Assembly (NCBI GenBank): GCA_910589415.1
Contig: OU342630.1
Span: 73,776,186-73,840,185 of the forward strand
Length of the DNA stretch: 64,000 bases
From: Malachius bipustulatus
Lineage: Eukaryota > Arthropoda > Insecta > Coleoptera > Melyridae
Reading direction: 5' to 3'
Part shown: piece after piece, positions 13,073-25,018 of the stretch
Numbering within the stretch: the stretch's first letter is position 1
Layout: every line of letters starts with the position of its first letter
The notes under the pieces: generated by a model
Told to the model about the DNA's origin: nothing
The model's database searches: none
The model's input: only the letters and a program-made list of their open reading frames with translations
Program-made: the position numbers and the translations under genes

Positions 13073-14472
13073 ATACGTAAAGAATGTAAACAATGTAAAG
13101 AAGACACAAAAAATGTAAGTAATAGAAGATAGGCTTATATTGTTTTGGTTTTGTTTTGTTCTTGAATAATAATTACTAATGTTATTTAATGTTTATGTAA
13201 ATTGGAATCCCACCACCCCACACAATAGATTATGATTGACAGAAGTTAAAACTTTTCATTGTTTACATTCTTAATTTTTTGAGATCACCATGTGAATAAA
13301 GGTGTTAAACCGAAAATTTTAAAACCATCTCTATAGGTGAGACATCAAGCTTCCAATTTTTCTCAACAAATCACAAATTTGTGAAACTGGGGTCCAAAAC
13401 TATTGAGTGATTTTGCACTCTTTCTCATCAGCCTGTAGGATTTATTGCAGGTTTTTTAGTTTTTTAGTTTAAATCTCATACTAATACAAGAAAACTAAAA
13501 CCAGAAAAATATAAAGGAATAAAGGAAAAGGCGGCTTATGCGAAAAAAATCTAAATACCTTAGGAATATCGAAAGTTATCCCCGAGCAATATCAAGTAAA
13601 ATTTTGGGACACGACATTATCATTTTTGAGTAGTGTATCTTACGCTATTACAAAAAATTCGGGTGACGGCGTGATCAAACCCACATTGAAAATACGAATT
13701 CACAAAAACACCCTTTCTCTGGTAGACAGTCCGTAACCCCCTAGATCGTTGTTCGTCAAAATTGGTTATACTTTCGCAATTTTTTTTCTAGGAAATTTCA
13801 TATTTTGGAAGACTCAGGTTTTCAAATTACTCTATAGTGCTAATTCTATCTAATTATCATCATATTTTATATTTATAGTAATATCATAAATAGACATTGA
13901 AAAATTCACGGGGGGGGGGGGAGGGTGCTCCAAGTCCTTATCGCCGCTCGCACCTGAGCGTTTTACATTCGTTTCAGCAGACCACTTTTTTTTAAAGCAA
14001 ATGGCTTTACAGGGTGAGAATGTAACCAGGTCTCGTGGAGAGAGATATTCCTTTCCGAATTTTGGGTGTCTGGTTCTTCCCAGAGCTGGGCGATTAAATA
14101 GAACATGTTTTGCTGTTTATTCATCCTCTGGGCGGCACAGGTGACATTCTACGTAATCGGCTAGACCCATCCTGTGTAAGTGGTGGTTCACTTTACAATG
14201 TCCTGTGTATTATAGGCAAGTGATGTGCCGTATAATTTACCTCTATTTTTTACTCGTTTATTTACCAGTAAAAAATTCATTCTTTACATGGACCATTTTT
14301 AAGGTAAAGACTGTTCGGAATGTTAAGAATGTAAAGAATGTAAAGAATGCAAAGTTTTGACTTCTGCCAACCATAATCTTCCAACCACCACCCTTGGTTG
14401 GGTGGTGGAATTCCAATTTCCATATATCCATATATCCAACCCCATTTTCTATTATTGACATTCTTTACGTCT
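13073..14472. mobile_element. Possible element bounded by inverted repeats
   Basis: The left segment (about 13073-13280: TACGTAAAGAATGTAA, then AAATTGGAATCCCACCACCC, then GACAGAAGTTAAAACTTTTC) matches the reverse complement of about 14312-14472 (ACGTAAAGAATGTC, AAATTGGAATTCCACCACCC, GGCAGAAGTCAAAACTTTGC). The arms enclose about 1 kb including a non-LTR retrotransposon fragment and a 12-base G run (13910-13921). It could be a TIR transposon or two inverted copies of one dispersed repeat. Confidence 0.45.
14010..14226 (-). pseudogene. Non-LTR retrotransposon ORF2 C-terminal fragment
   Basis: Read on the minus strand, this translates to a fragment containing HCKVNHHLHRMGLADYVECH followed by LCRPEDE, an in-frame stop, then TAKHVLFNRPALGRTRH. 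That pattern (T/L-G-H-C, then C-x2-C-x(n)-H-x4-C, then P-A-L) is the C-terminal zinc-knuckle-like region of I/R1/Jockey-type ORF2 proteins and resembles the same region at 41048-41260. The last Cys is replaced by Arg and a stop codon interrupts it, so it is dead. Nothing upstream (reverse transcriptase, RNase H) is visible, so it is a short 3' piece. Orientation and family come from motif recognition only. Confidence 0.6.
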
Positions 14473-14474
14473 TA

Positions 14475-16570
14475 TTTTCACTGATACAGTCCGATCGGGG
14501 CCTTAAGGTCTGACGTTTTGAACTCCAGTAGTTTCTTAGCTTTGATCTTATATGGTCATTTAATAAAGGCTTTCAAGTGAGCCAATCGTGGTAGACTTTG
14601 CCAGTACTACCGTACTTTATTCGCTGCCCAAGTATAATTTACCCATAGGTAGGTACCTACTTTTAAAAATAATTTATTTATGTATCTACCTAATTAAATA
14701 AATTTTAATTTTCCTGTTTGAAATATAAAAATATAGTTTGACCCTGTATTTTATTAAGAAAAAAATCCATCTTTTGGCACACAGAGATTGATTTGAACTA
14801 CTACTTTTTACCGATTCGAAAAGAAACTTGTTGAAACTTTGGTGAGTGGCTATGCCAATCCCCACGAAAATTTCTGACAATAATTATGAAAATAGGAAGG
14901 AAGAAAATTGTTTATTTCTTCAAATCAAAGAATTTCTTTCTTTCGGTTTCTTTGGGTGGCATTGCAACGCATGACGGACACCAGATAGACGGATACCAGC
15001 TTCTTATACAAAATTAATATCGATTTGTTTGGAAGATAACATTATTTAATGACGAAATATATAACACGCTCCTCCTGAGATCTGTGTAGATAGTATAATA
15101 TCATAGATCCTTATTAAACACAAAACACCTTTAAAGATTTATGAGAATGCTTAAAAACAAATTACCTTTGTAAATTTTTTTTTGCAACACTCCCATCTAC
15201 GTTAAAACAATAAATAACTTGTAACAATTCTTAACTGTACGTTTAAACGACTTAAGCACCTTGTGAATGTGAAGTAATCATTTGACGAAACGCATTGGGC
15301 CGTAATAAATACAAGTACAAAATCGGCGTAACAGTAGGTATCTTATTAATATTTTATGATGTATTTTCCTCAAGCTGTTGTCTCATTAATTCAAAATTAA
15401 TCATGAATTCATCAATCAGACAGAAAATCAATTGATTCAAAATTTATTCAAAACATCAAAATACTTACGTCCGATATTTATTCAATAATTTCTAACTCAG
15501 TTTTGGATTATAAGGCAAAAGGATACCATAAACTTATCTCTAAACACTGGACCACTAGAAAATCTTGGGTGTCCATAAACTTGCCTCCAGTGTGCAATAA
15601 TTATTATTGTACGTACAGTTATATCATAATAATATACAATAATAATCATGAAGAGATATGAATTGCTATTTGTAATTAATTTTAAAGAAAAAGCAGCATA
15701 AATTTGAACGCCAAATCAGGGCGTTATACACCAATAATTGACTTAATAATGAGGGTGTTATCTTTGTAAAATGGAATTCTATACCCAAAACTTAGGTATA
15801 GTTGGACCAGAGAAATAACGAAACGACTTCTGTCATTTTATCAATTTTTGGATTATTGCAATTTGCAATATTGTTGAAGTCATAAAATATGACAGTTTAA
15901 CAATTATCAGTGGTTATATCTCTTGGTCGACTATATGTATACATCTCTGCTCAAGGGACAAGATAAATTCTCTGGACATTTGATATTTTAGAAATTTCTG
16001 CAGCCTTTTTTAGAAAAATTTATGTTAAAATTGCTCTTTCATGGTACCTAAAGCTAAACACGAAAAAATGAGATTTTCCTTAACGTTTTTAAAGTTTCGT
16101 CAGCATCTTCTTCTAAGTAATATACTAATGTAAACGATATAATGGGTATATTTACATAACTTTCAAAATATTAAAATTTATATTTACTAGAAACTCATCT
16201 TTATCTAATGGACTCAATAATTAAATTATAACTAGGTACAGCATCCAAATCGTGATTGAATTTATATAAACTGCTAATGCATGCATGAGTAAAAAAATAC
16301 ACAAAGTAACATAGCAATGTTATATTACATAACCGAATCGTCCAGATTCGTTCACCTACCTAGATCTTTGCAGACATCAAAATTAATACTTAGTTACCCA
16401 GAAAGACTATAAAATGAACAAACTAAACACAAATCACCTTGAAAGGCATGCTCTGATAATCACAGCCAGTAACGAGTAAATGACCCGAAGAGCAAACATT
16501 ACCTGCCTACACTCGGAAATAAGGAAATTGATTACAGGATTATTAATTATTATTATGTAAAATTCGATGC
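14475..16570. other. AT-rich stretch upstream of the Trp-repeat gene
   Basis: No coding sequence recognised. It may hold distal regulatory sequence of the gene that starts at 16.8 kb, but no motif is strong enough to call. Confidence 0.4.
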
Positions 16571-16599
16571 ATGTATTAGGAAGTGACTATGTATTTTGT

Positions 16600-16800
16600 T
16601 GTAATAATTGAGCCACCCCACTCTGGTGCCGGCAAAGCGAAGAAAGCAAGCATGAGTCCCCCTCTGCATATTGTGCTTCTTCTCATCTCTTGCCATGAGA
16701 CGACAGTTTCGTTGCATTTAAGGGGGAAAGCACGAAGTATGCTATCAATGATGACCCAATATAAAATGTCCAAACTTTGTTTTCAGGCTTAGTGCAATCA
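16600..16800 (+). promoter_or_regulatory. Core promoter of the Trp-repeat gene
   Basis: A perfect TATAAAA lies at 16760-16766. A TTAGTG initiator-like sequence lies 31 bases downstream, with its A at 16791 (a TCAGG alternative has its A at 16785). The predicted 5' UTR to the ATG at 16851 is about 60 bases. The 150 bases upstream are clearly GC-richer than the surroundings and are open in both strands, as is common for a proximal promoter. The transcription start is inferred from spacing. Confidence 0.6.
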
Positions 16801-16850
16801 AAGCGTTTAGACGCACCACAGCCCCTTACCTTGGGGTTCCTTGTATCAAA

Positions 16851-16871
16851 ATGAAGTGTTGGGCGCTATTG
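16851..16871 (+). CDS. Exon 1: start and signal-peptide beginning of the Trp-repeat protein
   Basis: The ATG is preceded by ATCAAA, a good arthropod start context. It encodes seven residues, MKCWALL, followed by the donor GTTAGT at 16872. Spliced in phase 0 to the acceptor before 18247, it gives MKCWALLVAFGCLLQF, a textbook signal peptide split by the intron. The second exon has no methionine of its own before the repeats. The very short first coding exon ending inside the signal sequence is typical of insect cuticle and other secreted-protein genes. The splice is predicted from the sequence. Confidence 0.7.
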
Positions 16872-18246
16872 GTTAGTGTTTTGTAAAATTTAATTTTAAT
16901 TTTTTTATGCAGTGTGATAGTGTGAAGTGCATTTTAAACATATAATAATAGTAAATATGTAGTTTCTGCAATGCATCTTGGATTATTTACCGTACTACAT
17001 GCTCCTAAAATATGACGATATCCTTCTTTATTTTTATCTAAATTTTAAAATCATGCAAAAGTGTTAAAAATTTATTAAATATTGGATTAAGGGGTTATAA
17101 ATCTCTTTTAGATTGGCTTAAAAATAACTTAAATATATCAAAAAATTGTTAATTTTTATTTCACCTAATTTTCGTTTTTTATTGGAAATATACCTACTTA
17201 TGGATTTTATAATAATTATATTTTGAATTTTAGTAGAAATATTTTAATTACATCAATTCTCTCCCAAAAACATCTTTCTTAAAATAAATATGATGATTAA
17301 AAAAATTCAAGGATGAAATTTTTCAATGAAATCAACTATTGAGGAAAAAATAATTTTTTGAGTAGATACTTTCGCTTACAATCGATTAAAAATATAGTGC
17401 TACAAGTGTGAAATAATTTGGAAACATTTTTGGAAATATTATTTTTTATTTTTTTTTTATAATTTTATTTTAATAATTTCATAATAATGTTTTCAAATGC
17501 GGTTATTATAAATTGGGGTTGTTAAAAAAAATGTTTGAATTTAACTATATGACATCATAGTCTTTTATAGCTTCCAGAAAAATAGTTCAAAAAATTTTCC
17601 AAATTAAAAAAATACTTAAAAGTATTTATGATACAGCCCTAGGATGTTAAACGAATTTAAATGTTAATACTGATGTATTAAGATGATAATAAGAGAATGT
17701 TAAAACAGATAAATAAAACTTACATTCTATAAAATAGATCAAAGTTTCTTTTTTATCAGAAACATCTCAATTAATAGCATAAAAAAAAATTAATCAAAAA
17801 AAAATTGTAAGAAGTAATCAAGTAATATTCAAATGAACATGAAACGATTTATTAAATCGAAAAAATATTTGTTGAAGATCAAAAAAAAATCAAATCGAAA
17901 TTAGTTTTTCAAATGTTAATTTTTGAGTACCTCATTCAGTTTATGTTTAATTAGATAAGAGAAAATTACAAATGTGCTCATAAAGATAGTACATGACTGA
18001 TGAAGTCGTTTAATTATCTTTAAAACATAAAGTCATTGTTTGGTTGCACTTCACACAATAATAAGACTTCACGCTATTTAACATTGCAATAAAATAGACC
18101 ACAATAGTAATTGTCATTCGCATAACAATTGTTGTCCATTCTTTAAATGAAAGAGAAAGAGCAACTAGTTTCAAGTAGACAGTTCCTTAGAACAACTGCA
18201 TTATAAAAAAAAACTCCTATTAAAATAATTCTATTCTCTTTTACAG
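16872..18246 (+). other. Predicted intron 1 (1375 bp)
   Basis: The donor is TTG|GTTAGT; the acceptor is a pyrimidine-rich TTCTCTTTTACAG ending at 18246. The intron is strongly AT-rich and has no open frame of interest. The join is phase 0. Confidence 0.65.
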
Positions 18247-19488
18247 GTAGCTTTCGGATGTTTGCTACAATTTTCACCCTCCGAAAGCAACCCAGTCAGT
18301 CTATCGCGGAATAAAAGATCCTTTCATGAGCCAGAAGGGTACTGGAGTAAAAAATTGACCTGGAAAACAGAATGGGTCAAGGTGTGGAAGACCCATAAAA
18401 AGCTAGTCTGGAAACCTGAGTGGAAGAAATCTCAGGTGCCGGTTTGGAAAGAAATCCAGGTCCCTATTTGGAAAGAGATTCAAGTACCCGATTGGAAAAC
18501 AATAACCAAACCAATCTGGAAGGAGACTCAAGTACCTGCTTGGAAGGAAATTCAAGTACCTGATTGGAAAGAAGTTCAAGTTCCAGCATGGAAAGAGATC
18601 AAAGTTCCAGATTGGATAGAAGTCAAAGTACCAGCCTGGAAGGAAATCCAGGTGCCAGACTGGAAAGAAATTCAAGTTCCAGACTGGGTAGAAGTTAAGG
18701 TACCTGACTGGAAAGAGATTCAGGTGCCCGACTGGAAAGAAATACAAGTCCCAGATTGGAAGACAATCTGGAAACCAGTCTGGAAAGAAATTCAAGTTCC
18801 CGCTTGGAAGGAAATTCAAGTACCCGACTACAAGAAAATCTGGGTGCCACAATGGGTCAAGGAAGGAATTCCTGGAGAACACTATCTGGGTAAAGACCAT
18901 CACGGCAACGAATACACTGCACATGACTTATGGAAAAAGAAGCTCATCTGGAAACCAGAATGGAAGAAAACGTGGAGAACAGAAAAGAAACAGATATGGG
19001 TCCCCCAGAAGAAACTAGAATGGGTTCCGGAGAAGAAACAAATCTGGAGGACAGAAAAGAAACAAATTTGGAGAACAGAAAAACAGCAGATTTGGAGAAC
19101 AGAAAAGAAACAAATCTGGAGAACAGAAAAGAAACAAATTTGGAGAACCGAGAAGCAGCAAATTTGGAAATCAGAAAAGAAACAAATCTGGAGGACGGAG
19201 AAGAAACAGTACTGGATCACAAAGAAAGAACAAATCTGGAGAACAGAGAAGAAACAAATCTGGGTCCCCAAGAAGGTGCTGATTTGGAAACAGGAAAAAG
19301 TACAAATATGGAGAACAGAGAAGAAACAAGAATGGGTTACCCACAAGAAACAGGTGTGGAAGGACGTCTGGAAGAAAGTGTGGGTACCAGTATGGAAGTC
19401 TATACAAGTACCAGCGTGGAAGAAGGTATCTGTGCCTGTGTGGACTAAGGTCTGGGTGAAAGTTCATCACCACCACGGATGGGACTGA
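18247..19488 (+). CDS. Exon 2: secreted tryptophan-repeat protein
   Basis: With exon 1 this gives a 420-residue protein; I do not recognise its exact function. Residues 1 to about 17 form a signal peptide. RNKR (28-31) is a furin-type processing site. Residues about 69-210 hold an 8-residue repeat of WKEIQVPD type (variants WKEIQVPA, WVEVKVPD, WIEVKVPA). A non-repetitive linker (about 211-240) contains GIPGEHYLGKDHHGNEY. Residues about 242-382 hold a second 8-residue repeat, IWRTEKKQ. The tail returns to WKxxxVPVW units and ends HHHHGWD. Trp is about 53 of 420 residues, Lys is also very abundant, and there is no Cys after the signal peptide. Alternating polar and nonpolar positions suggest extended beta structure, so a structural extracellular (cuticle, eggshell or silk-like) role is a fair inference. 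Starting at 18262, as a naive frame finder would, uses a TTG and loses the signal peptide. Codon use is GC-richer than the neighbourhood. Open frames on both strands inside are repeat shadows. Confidence 0.9.
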   Translation, partial: VAFGCLLQFSPSESNPVSLSRNKRSFHEPEGYWSKKLTWKTEWVKVWKTHKKLVWKPEWKKSQVPVWKEIQVPIWKEIQVPDWKTITKPIWKETQVPAWKEIQVPDWKEVQVPAWKEIKVPDWIEVKVPAWKEIQVPDWKEIQVPDWVEVKVPDWKEIQVPDWKEIQVPDWKTIWKPVWKEIQVPAWKEIQVPDYKKIWVPQWVKEGIPGEHYLGKDHHGNEYTAHDLWKKKLIWKPEWKKTWRTEKKQIWVPQKKLEWVPEKKQIWRTEKKQIWRTEKQQIWRTEKKQIWRTEKKQIWRTEKQQIWKSEKKQIWRTEKKQYWITKKEQIWRTEKKQIWVPKKVLIWKQEKVQIWRTEKKQEWVTHKKQVWKDVWKKVWVPVWKSIQVPAWKKVSVPVWTKVWVKVHHHHGWD

Positions 19489-19678
19489 TTAAATAATGCT
19501 CAATTTTTTTATGCATAAGATTTCTGTACATAAATCAGACTGTTCTCTAATATGTTGTAAGTACAAACGTTGTATATATCAGACTTTCCAGAGTGAGCTT
19601 ACTTTTGCTAGTTATCCATAAGGTTTATATATGGTAATTAGATAAGTATTGTTATTATTATTTTAAGAATTTTTGTAC

Positions 19679-19684
19679 ATTAAA
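19679..19684 (+). terminator. Likely polyadenylation signal (ATTAAA)
   Basis: ATTAAA lies 191 bases after the stop codon and is the first good polyadenylation hexamer in the 3' flank. The implied 3' UTR is about 210 bases. No canonical AATAAA lies nearer. Confidence 0.45.
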
Positions 19685-19699
19685 CTATTATTATGGCTA

Positions 19700-21400
19700 G
19701 AATATTTTTTTAGACATTAACTTATTGTCTTGTAACAACAAAATCATAATAACGTACCTAAAAATTAAATAGCGGACAGATCGATAAAAATTATCTTTAA
19801 CAACATACAGCCAAATAAGTATCGGCAGGGTGAAAGTATCCTCCTGTTTGGTCATCAGAATACTATTTCATAAAAACTTCGTATCATTAACGAATGTATA
19901 GAAAGCATTATTATTTGCACTTCTATTGTTTTTAATAACAATTCAAATTTAATAACTACAAATGTAACTGTTATAATCTACAAATTCAAACTTCATTGAG
20001 GATGCAAGTTTGATATTTAATTTTTTTTTAATTTGCCTATTAGTATTTTCGTATTGCTATAGTCCCTTTGTGTTTTGATTTTTCTCAGCTTCGGCATAAA
20101 TTATTTTACTTATGAAGAACAAAAAAAGATTTTTCCTCGTCTGCATTCGAATTCTGTCAAATAAAAAAAATAATATTTATATTTGATCGATTGAAATAAA
20201 TTCGAAGTAAAAAAAAAACTAAATAATCGCAGGGGAGTGTATTTATATACCTAAATAGGTGAAAAAAACAATTTAAAAAAAATATTATATATTTCTTGCA
20301 GCGAGGTCACAGTCGTATTGTAAATACAATTCTTTTAGTATATCAGCAGCCAAATCTGAACTAATTTCTTGAACCAAAAAAATTTATTGATTTTGAAAAT
20401 ATTAAATCATTTGAACTAATTTGGAACTCCTTTCAAATCCAGCAAGTTTTTTACGAGACTGCTTTGAATATTAGGAACACTGTGAAAACCTAATGATGGT
20501 TTAACAAACTGTTTTTGAAATTTTTTTTTGTCATATTTGACAATCTACTCATACTAAACCTTCTGCAAAAAAATTATAAAAAATAAAATAAATTAATTAC
20601 TTATGACAAAAACTAATATTTACACCTTTCCTCTGGAAATCTTTATACCATCACCAAAATGATTTGATATAGGTAATAGGAAAAATAATTGCATAAGAAA
20701 AATGACTAGAATAACTATTAATTTAGTCGCTCCACAATAATCTAGAAATGTACTTAGATACAAACTGCAGATCCTTCTAAAACACGATATTATTTTTGTT
20801 TATAATTTCAAATTCTTACAAAAATCTTTCAGACAACTTCAGACAATTATCAACCTTTTCAGAGATTTCGACGTTGTTAAGATTTCAAGTGTGAGGTACT
20901 TCATGAATCAAAGTAACGTAACACCAGTATGAATATCTTGATTTATCGCAGACCTGTAAATCTGCGTGAATATTTACACATCTAGATGCTAATAAATGTC
21001 ACTTAACAGATTTATATCGCCTGGTGGATCGTACATCCAAAATTTATTCAACATTCCTATTTTTTTAAGCTTCAAATCATAATATGGGTAAAAGGTACGT
21101 ATTTATTATAACGTAAACACAAATATCTACATATCCTGTTAGAATTAGAAAACTTAACGTAATACGTACACATAACGTTAAAATTTATTATAATAATTAT
21201 CATTATCTTCTTTTTCGGCTATTATAGGTACCTACTATATTGCAAAATGATTTCTTTAAGATTTAGATTAAACTCCAATATAACATATTCAATGAAGGTA
21301 TTCATTATTATAACAACGATCTCATAAGAACAGAGAACGCGCTAAACCTTTTACCGCATTTCTAACACAAATTACACACAAAGCAAAAATTCAAATGGAA
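19700..21400. other. AT-rich intergenic stretch
   Basis: No gene, RNA or paired repeat seen. Confidence 0.4.
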
Positions 21401-21403
21401 TCT

Positions 21404-21680
21404 GCACTTTCTCCGGGAGATATTGCATAACATGCGACGATAGACGCCGGAGGAGCACCGCCAGGATCCTGCGGCCCACACGTAATAATAATTATTGCTT
21501 TAAGTAATCGGCCTGCACCGAGCATCGAGCCCCCAACGACTTTCTCCAGGTCGGTGGATGACCGTGCATGGCTGCTCCACTCAAGATCAAGGATAGTTAA
21601 TTTAATTGTTTATTGGATGGTAATAGCGGTTGATGCAAAAAACTTGTTATTGAACGGCTGCTTTGCACTCTCACGACATG
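21404..21680. other. GC-richer, non-repetitive block of unknown role
   Basis: Composition changes sharply here (CGGAGGAGCACCGCCAGG, GGCCTGCACCGAGCATCGAG) compared with flanks. The block ends in a TAATTTAATTGTTTATTGGA stretch of homeodomain-site type. It has no long open frame and no repeat partner in the window. A conserved regulatory element or an unrecognised exon are both possible. Confidence 0.35.
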
Positions 21681-21959
21681 CAGTATAATTGTGTTGAGAA
21701 ATTGAATGGCAAGTGCATAATGCAATGCCATTTATCACAGAATATGAAGAAATTACGTGTAGTTCGTCTTACATCCAGAGATAGGAAGGCATAATATAAG
21801 ACATAAACTTGAAGGTAACTGATTGATATACCTAAAGCATTGATTAATTAAACGTCAACGAACTTAGGTGCATTACAAATAAATATTTCGTTAGGCTTTC
21901 TTTTCGACCGTCTTCGTTTAAAACCTAATCTATTGTATTTTGCCTATACCTATATGAGC

Positions 21960-22031
21960 TTTCTCATCTTAATTTGGCCTTTCGGCTGAATGATGGTGTA
22001 CCTAAATAAATAAATAAATAAATAAATAAAA
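21960..22031 (+). repeat. Hairpin plus (AAAT)n tail, possible retrotransposon 3' end
   Basis: TTTGGCCTTTCGGCTGAATG followed by GATGGTGTACCT and seven or so AAAT units (22004-22031). A short hairpin followed by a simple-repeat tail is the usual 3' end of some non-LTR retrotransposons and their SINEs, but no coding part can be recognised upstream. Confidence 0.35.
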
Positions 22032-23130
22032 GATGGTGGTAGAGCGAGCTAGTCATCACAAAATTACAAAATTACAGCTAACTGAATATAAGAAGAGATC
22101 ACTCGAAGAACATCTCTGTGAATATTACAAAGCGCTCGCATTTTTTTGAGATATTGTGGCAAGTTATTGACTTTTATACCAAAGAAATTGGGACTAATTT
22201 GAGCTGTCTTGAATACAGTCTTTGTAACTTCGACCGTTGATTGAAGGAGTCAGGTCTTCGACTGTGTATTTGTAAATACAGCAGCGCGCCCCTGAACCAT
22301 CTTCCATTTCGCATCCCGCCGCCTGACGCCTGTGGACTCCTTCAGGAAACAGGTGCGGTTGGCGATACCGTTATTCCCGTCACAAAACACCCGTACAAAC
22401 AGAGAGGGCACGTTCCTGACCTACTAGGAGATATCGCATCGCTCAGTCAGTCGGCCTTGCCGTCGAAAGCTGATCCAGTGCACTGGTGTTAAATAACTCA
22501 CAGGAGTGGGTTCCTCTAAGGAAGAACCACTTCGGACGAGATCATGTTCGTCTACCTGAAGGAAATCTTACGGGATTTTCCAATGGCAGATAACCTAGGA
22601 CTGGCGAGGGAATAGCGTTGCCCCACAGTATCCACAGACGGTTACTTCCGCTGGTTTACGATTAGATGACGTCGTTCGTTTGACAATCACAACAATTTCT
22701 AAATTTGCTGGATTAGCTTGAGGCGAAAGTTTGCGACTGATTATCCTGGATCAAGAATCCACCCCCCGCTAAATAAATTGAGTGGATCTTTTTCCCAGCA
22801 CATAGCCGAATTTTACCGGTTGGATCGCTGGCATTATGAATGATAGTTTGTTCAATGCACATTAGCATTTCGTTAGATTCGATCGGGCTTACTCTGCGTG
22901 AACCAGTTCAAGCTTCCAAATGAGCTAACTTGCGTCTTGCGTTCACTGGGGTAAGCGGGACAGGGGTGCTCTAAGCCAAGCCAAGTGTGCTGCTTAGAGT
23001 GGGTGTAATTTTAAAATGCGGGAAAAATGTCAGCATCCGGCGCGTTGCTAGCTTAGAATTTATTAAAAAGTAGTTCGAATCCCCTAGTGGTCGAGAGGTC
23101 TATTTTCTCGATTCTTGAAGGGGGTGGACC
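22032..23130. other. GC-richer stretch with an isolated open frame, function unknown
   Basis: The plus-strand frame 22241-22492 (83 residues, e.g. PLNHLPFRIPPPDACG) has no motif I recognise, does not start in a good context, and lacks a paired repeat. The surroundings (22500-23130) stay GC-richer than the window average and hold no frame of length. It could be a decayed mobile element, a noncoding transcript or part of an unspliced gene; I cannot decide. Confidence 0.3.
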
Positions 23131-25018
23131 TCCGGAACTCTTACAGTACTATTCACTGATTGAGGTTGAATAAATTTAAGTGCCTATGCTTGCAGAAAGA
23201 AGATATTACAGCGTTGAATGTAATAATTATCTTCCGCCAATACAATGGGTAATAAATATTTTAATATTGCTATGATGACATGCTACTGCAATTAAATAAA
23301 ACGTCTATGGTTGAGAATAAGTCGGCATACGATATTGATATTATAATATCAATTGAAATTATAGATAAATATTTATGTTATTGACAAATCCTATTAGTTT
23401 ATTAATGCTCGGGTACACTAACGTAATTAAAAATCTTTGAGATAAATAAATAAATATTTTAAAATGCCATGAATTATCAAAATATTGGGCTGATATTGCT
23501 GAAAATAACGTCTACTCCCTTTAAGAAGCGTTAATTAATTGCCAATAAAAGTAAAAGATCATTAAAGATATTGCAAAAGTGCAAAGTACAAAATTGCAAA
23601 CAAAAATTTTGTGAAATATGATTATTAAGTCCTTAGGTAATATGCCAGCCAATCTACAGAAGGAAAATCTATATCACACATTCAAGAAAGTCCTTTAAGC
23701 AGATTACGTTTTAAAAACATTTTTAATAAATGTACCTAAGCATAGGGTTTGATTTCAAACTAACTACATCACACTTCGATTTAACTGTGTGACTTCATGA
23801 TGGAACTATACTCATGGATGGACCAGAAGTAGAATCATTATAATATTGTGAAATACATATGTAGTTTATATGTCATTAAATCTAAGTACATATCGAGTCC
23901 TGCTAGAAGTGAGTATAATGACAAAAACTTCTATTTCTGTTCTAAGAGATAACTTTGATAATATCCAGTACCTATAATAGGCATCGTAATTTTCTCACGT
24001 CAATAACGGCTCCATAGATTATATTTTCTTTGAACGTATATGACCAGTAGAATAGTATACCTACGTCTGATCCGCTACACTAAATATGAAATGTATGAAC
24101 ACCTCCTGAAATAAAAAATAATAAAAGTATTTATTAAATAAGTAATATTATCACCTTTTCTCCTGCAAATTCCGGTTTTTGTTGATCCGATCTTTGGCAA
24201 GAAACCATCGATATAATTTATAATTAAACCTATAAGTATCCGTAATAAGTGTCCTAAAAATTATTTGAAAGATAATATATATAAAGCGAATTGGCACCAA
24301 TACTCATATCAGTAATTAACAGTCTGAACAAACCATGAACAAATTTATAATAGCAGGTTTCTGGTCTAACTCCGCGTTGATATCTCCATCTCCTTCGAGA
24401 TTACTACACACATCACATACATCACGTTGTATTTTGTATTGCATATGCAACGAAAACTGGAAAATGTAAAGTAAAACAGCATTCCATGATATGTAAGTAT
24501 TGTTATTTCACAAAAATATATCGAAATATGTAGGTAGATATTTTGCACAAACTATTAAAACTGCAAAAACAAAATAAATAATTTGAACGTGAAAATTGTT
24601 ACCTATACCTACCCTGTTTATTCATTGAACGCTTTCTTTGAGCTTTGGAGACTTGAGATTCCAATTTTAACTCCAATCCGATTATCATATTATGAACAAA
24701 TGAAAATAGAGCTCTTTTCTTGAATTTCTTTTTGCTGATGTAATAGATCTAGTAGCCCTATAAGAATAATAAATAATAAATTATTATACTCAATGATTTC
24801 ATACCAATTTTTAGAATTCAAACTGTTAGTTCAGCGTGCACGTTTATACGTTAACGTGTTATATAGGTATAGTTAAATTGAGATTATACCTAATATTTTG
24901 ATATTACTGTTACAGCTGTAAATAAGTACCTACTCAGTATTTATAGGTTGTATTTCATTTGCTTACTTTCCACAAGTTAAACGACTTCAGTGTATTTTGT
25001 GCTGCATATAAGTAATAT
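23131..25018. other. AT-rich intergenic stretch
   Basis: No gene recognised. Only short perfect palindromes such as GATATTATAATATC (about 23336) stand out. Confidence 0.4.

Noticed and set aside
13420..13450. CTGATGAG on the minus strand as a hammerhead core
   Set aside because: No GAAA follows at a suitable distance after a hairpin.
16576..16792. Short frames on both strands just upstream of the Trp-repeat gene
   Set aside because: The interval contains the TATA box and likely start site; frames are incidental to its higher GC.
18403..18924. Minus-strand frame of 173 residues across the Trp-repeat gene
   Set aside because: It is the antisense of the WKEIQVP repeats; the period and lack of stops follow from the sense repeat.
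18930..19448. Second plus-strand frame rich in ENRKETNLE
   Set aside because: Out-of-frame reading of the IWRTEKKQ repeats; no start context or signal peptide, and the in-frame protein is far better supported.
22241..22492. 83-residue open frame in the GC-richer island as a gene
   Set aside because: Composition alone explains its length; no domain, weak start, no splice partners seen.
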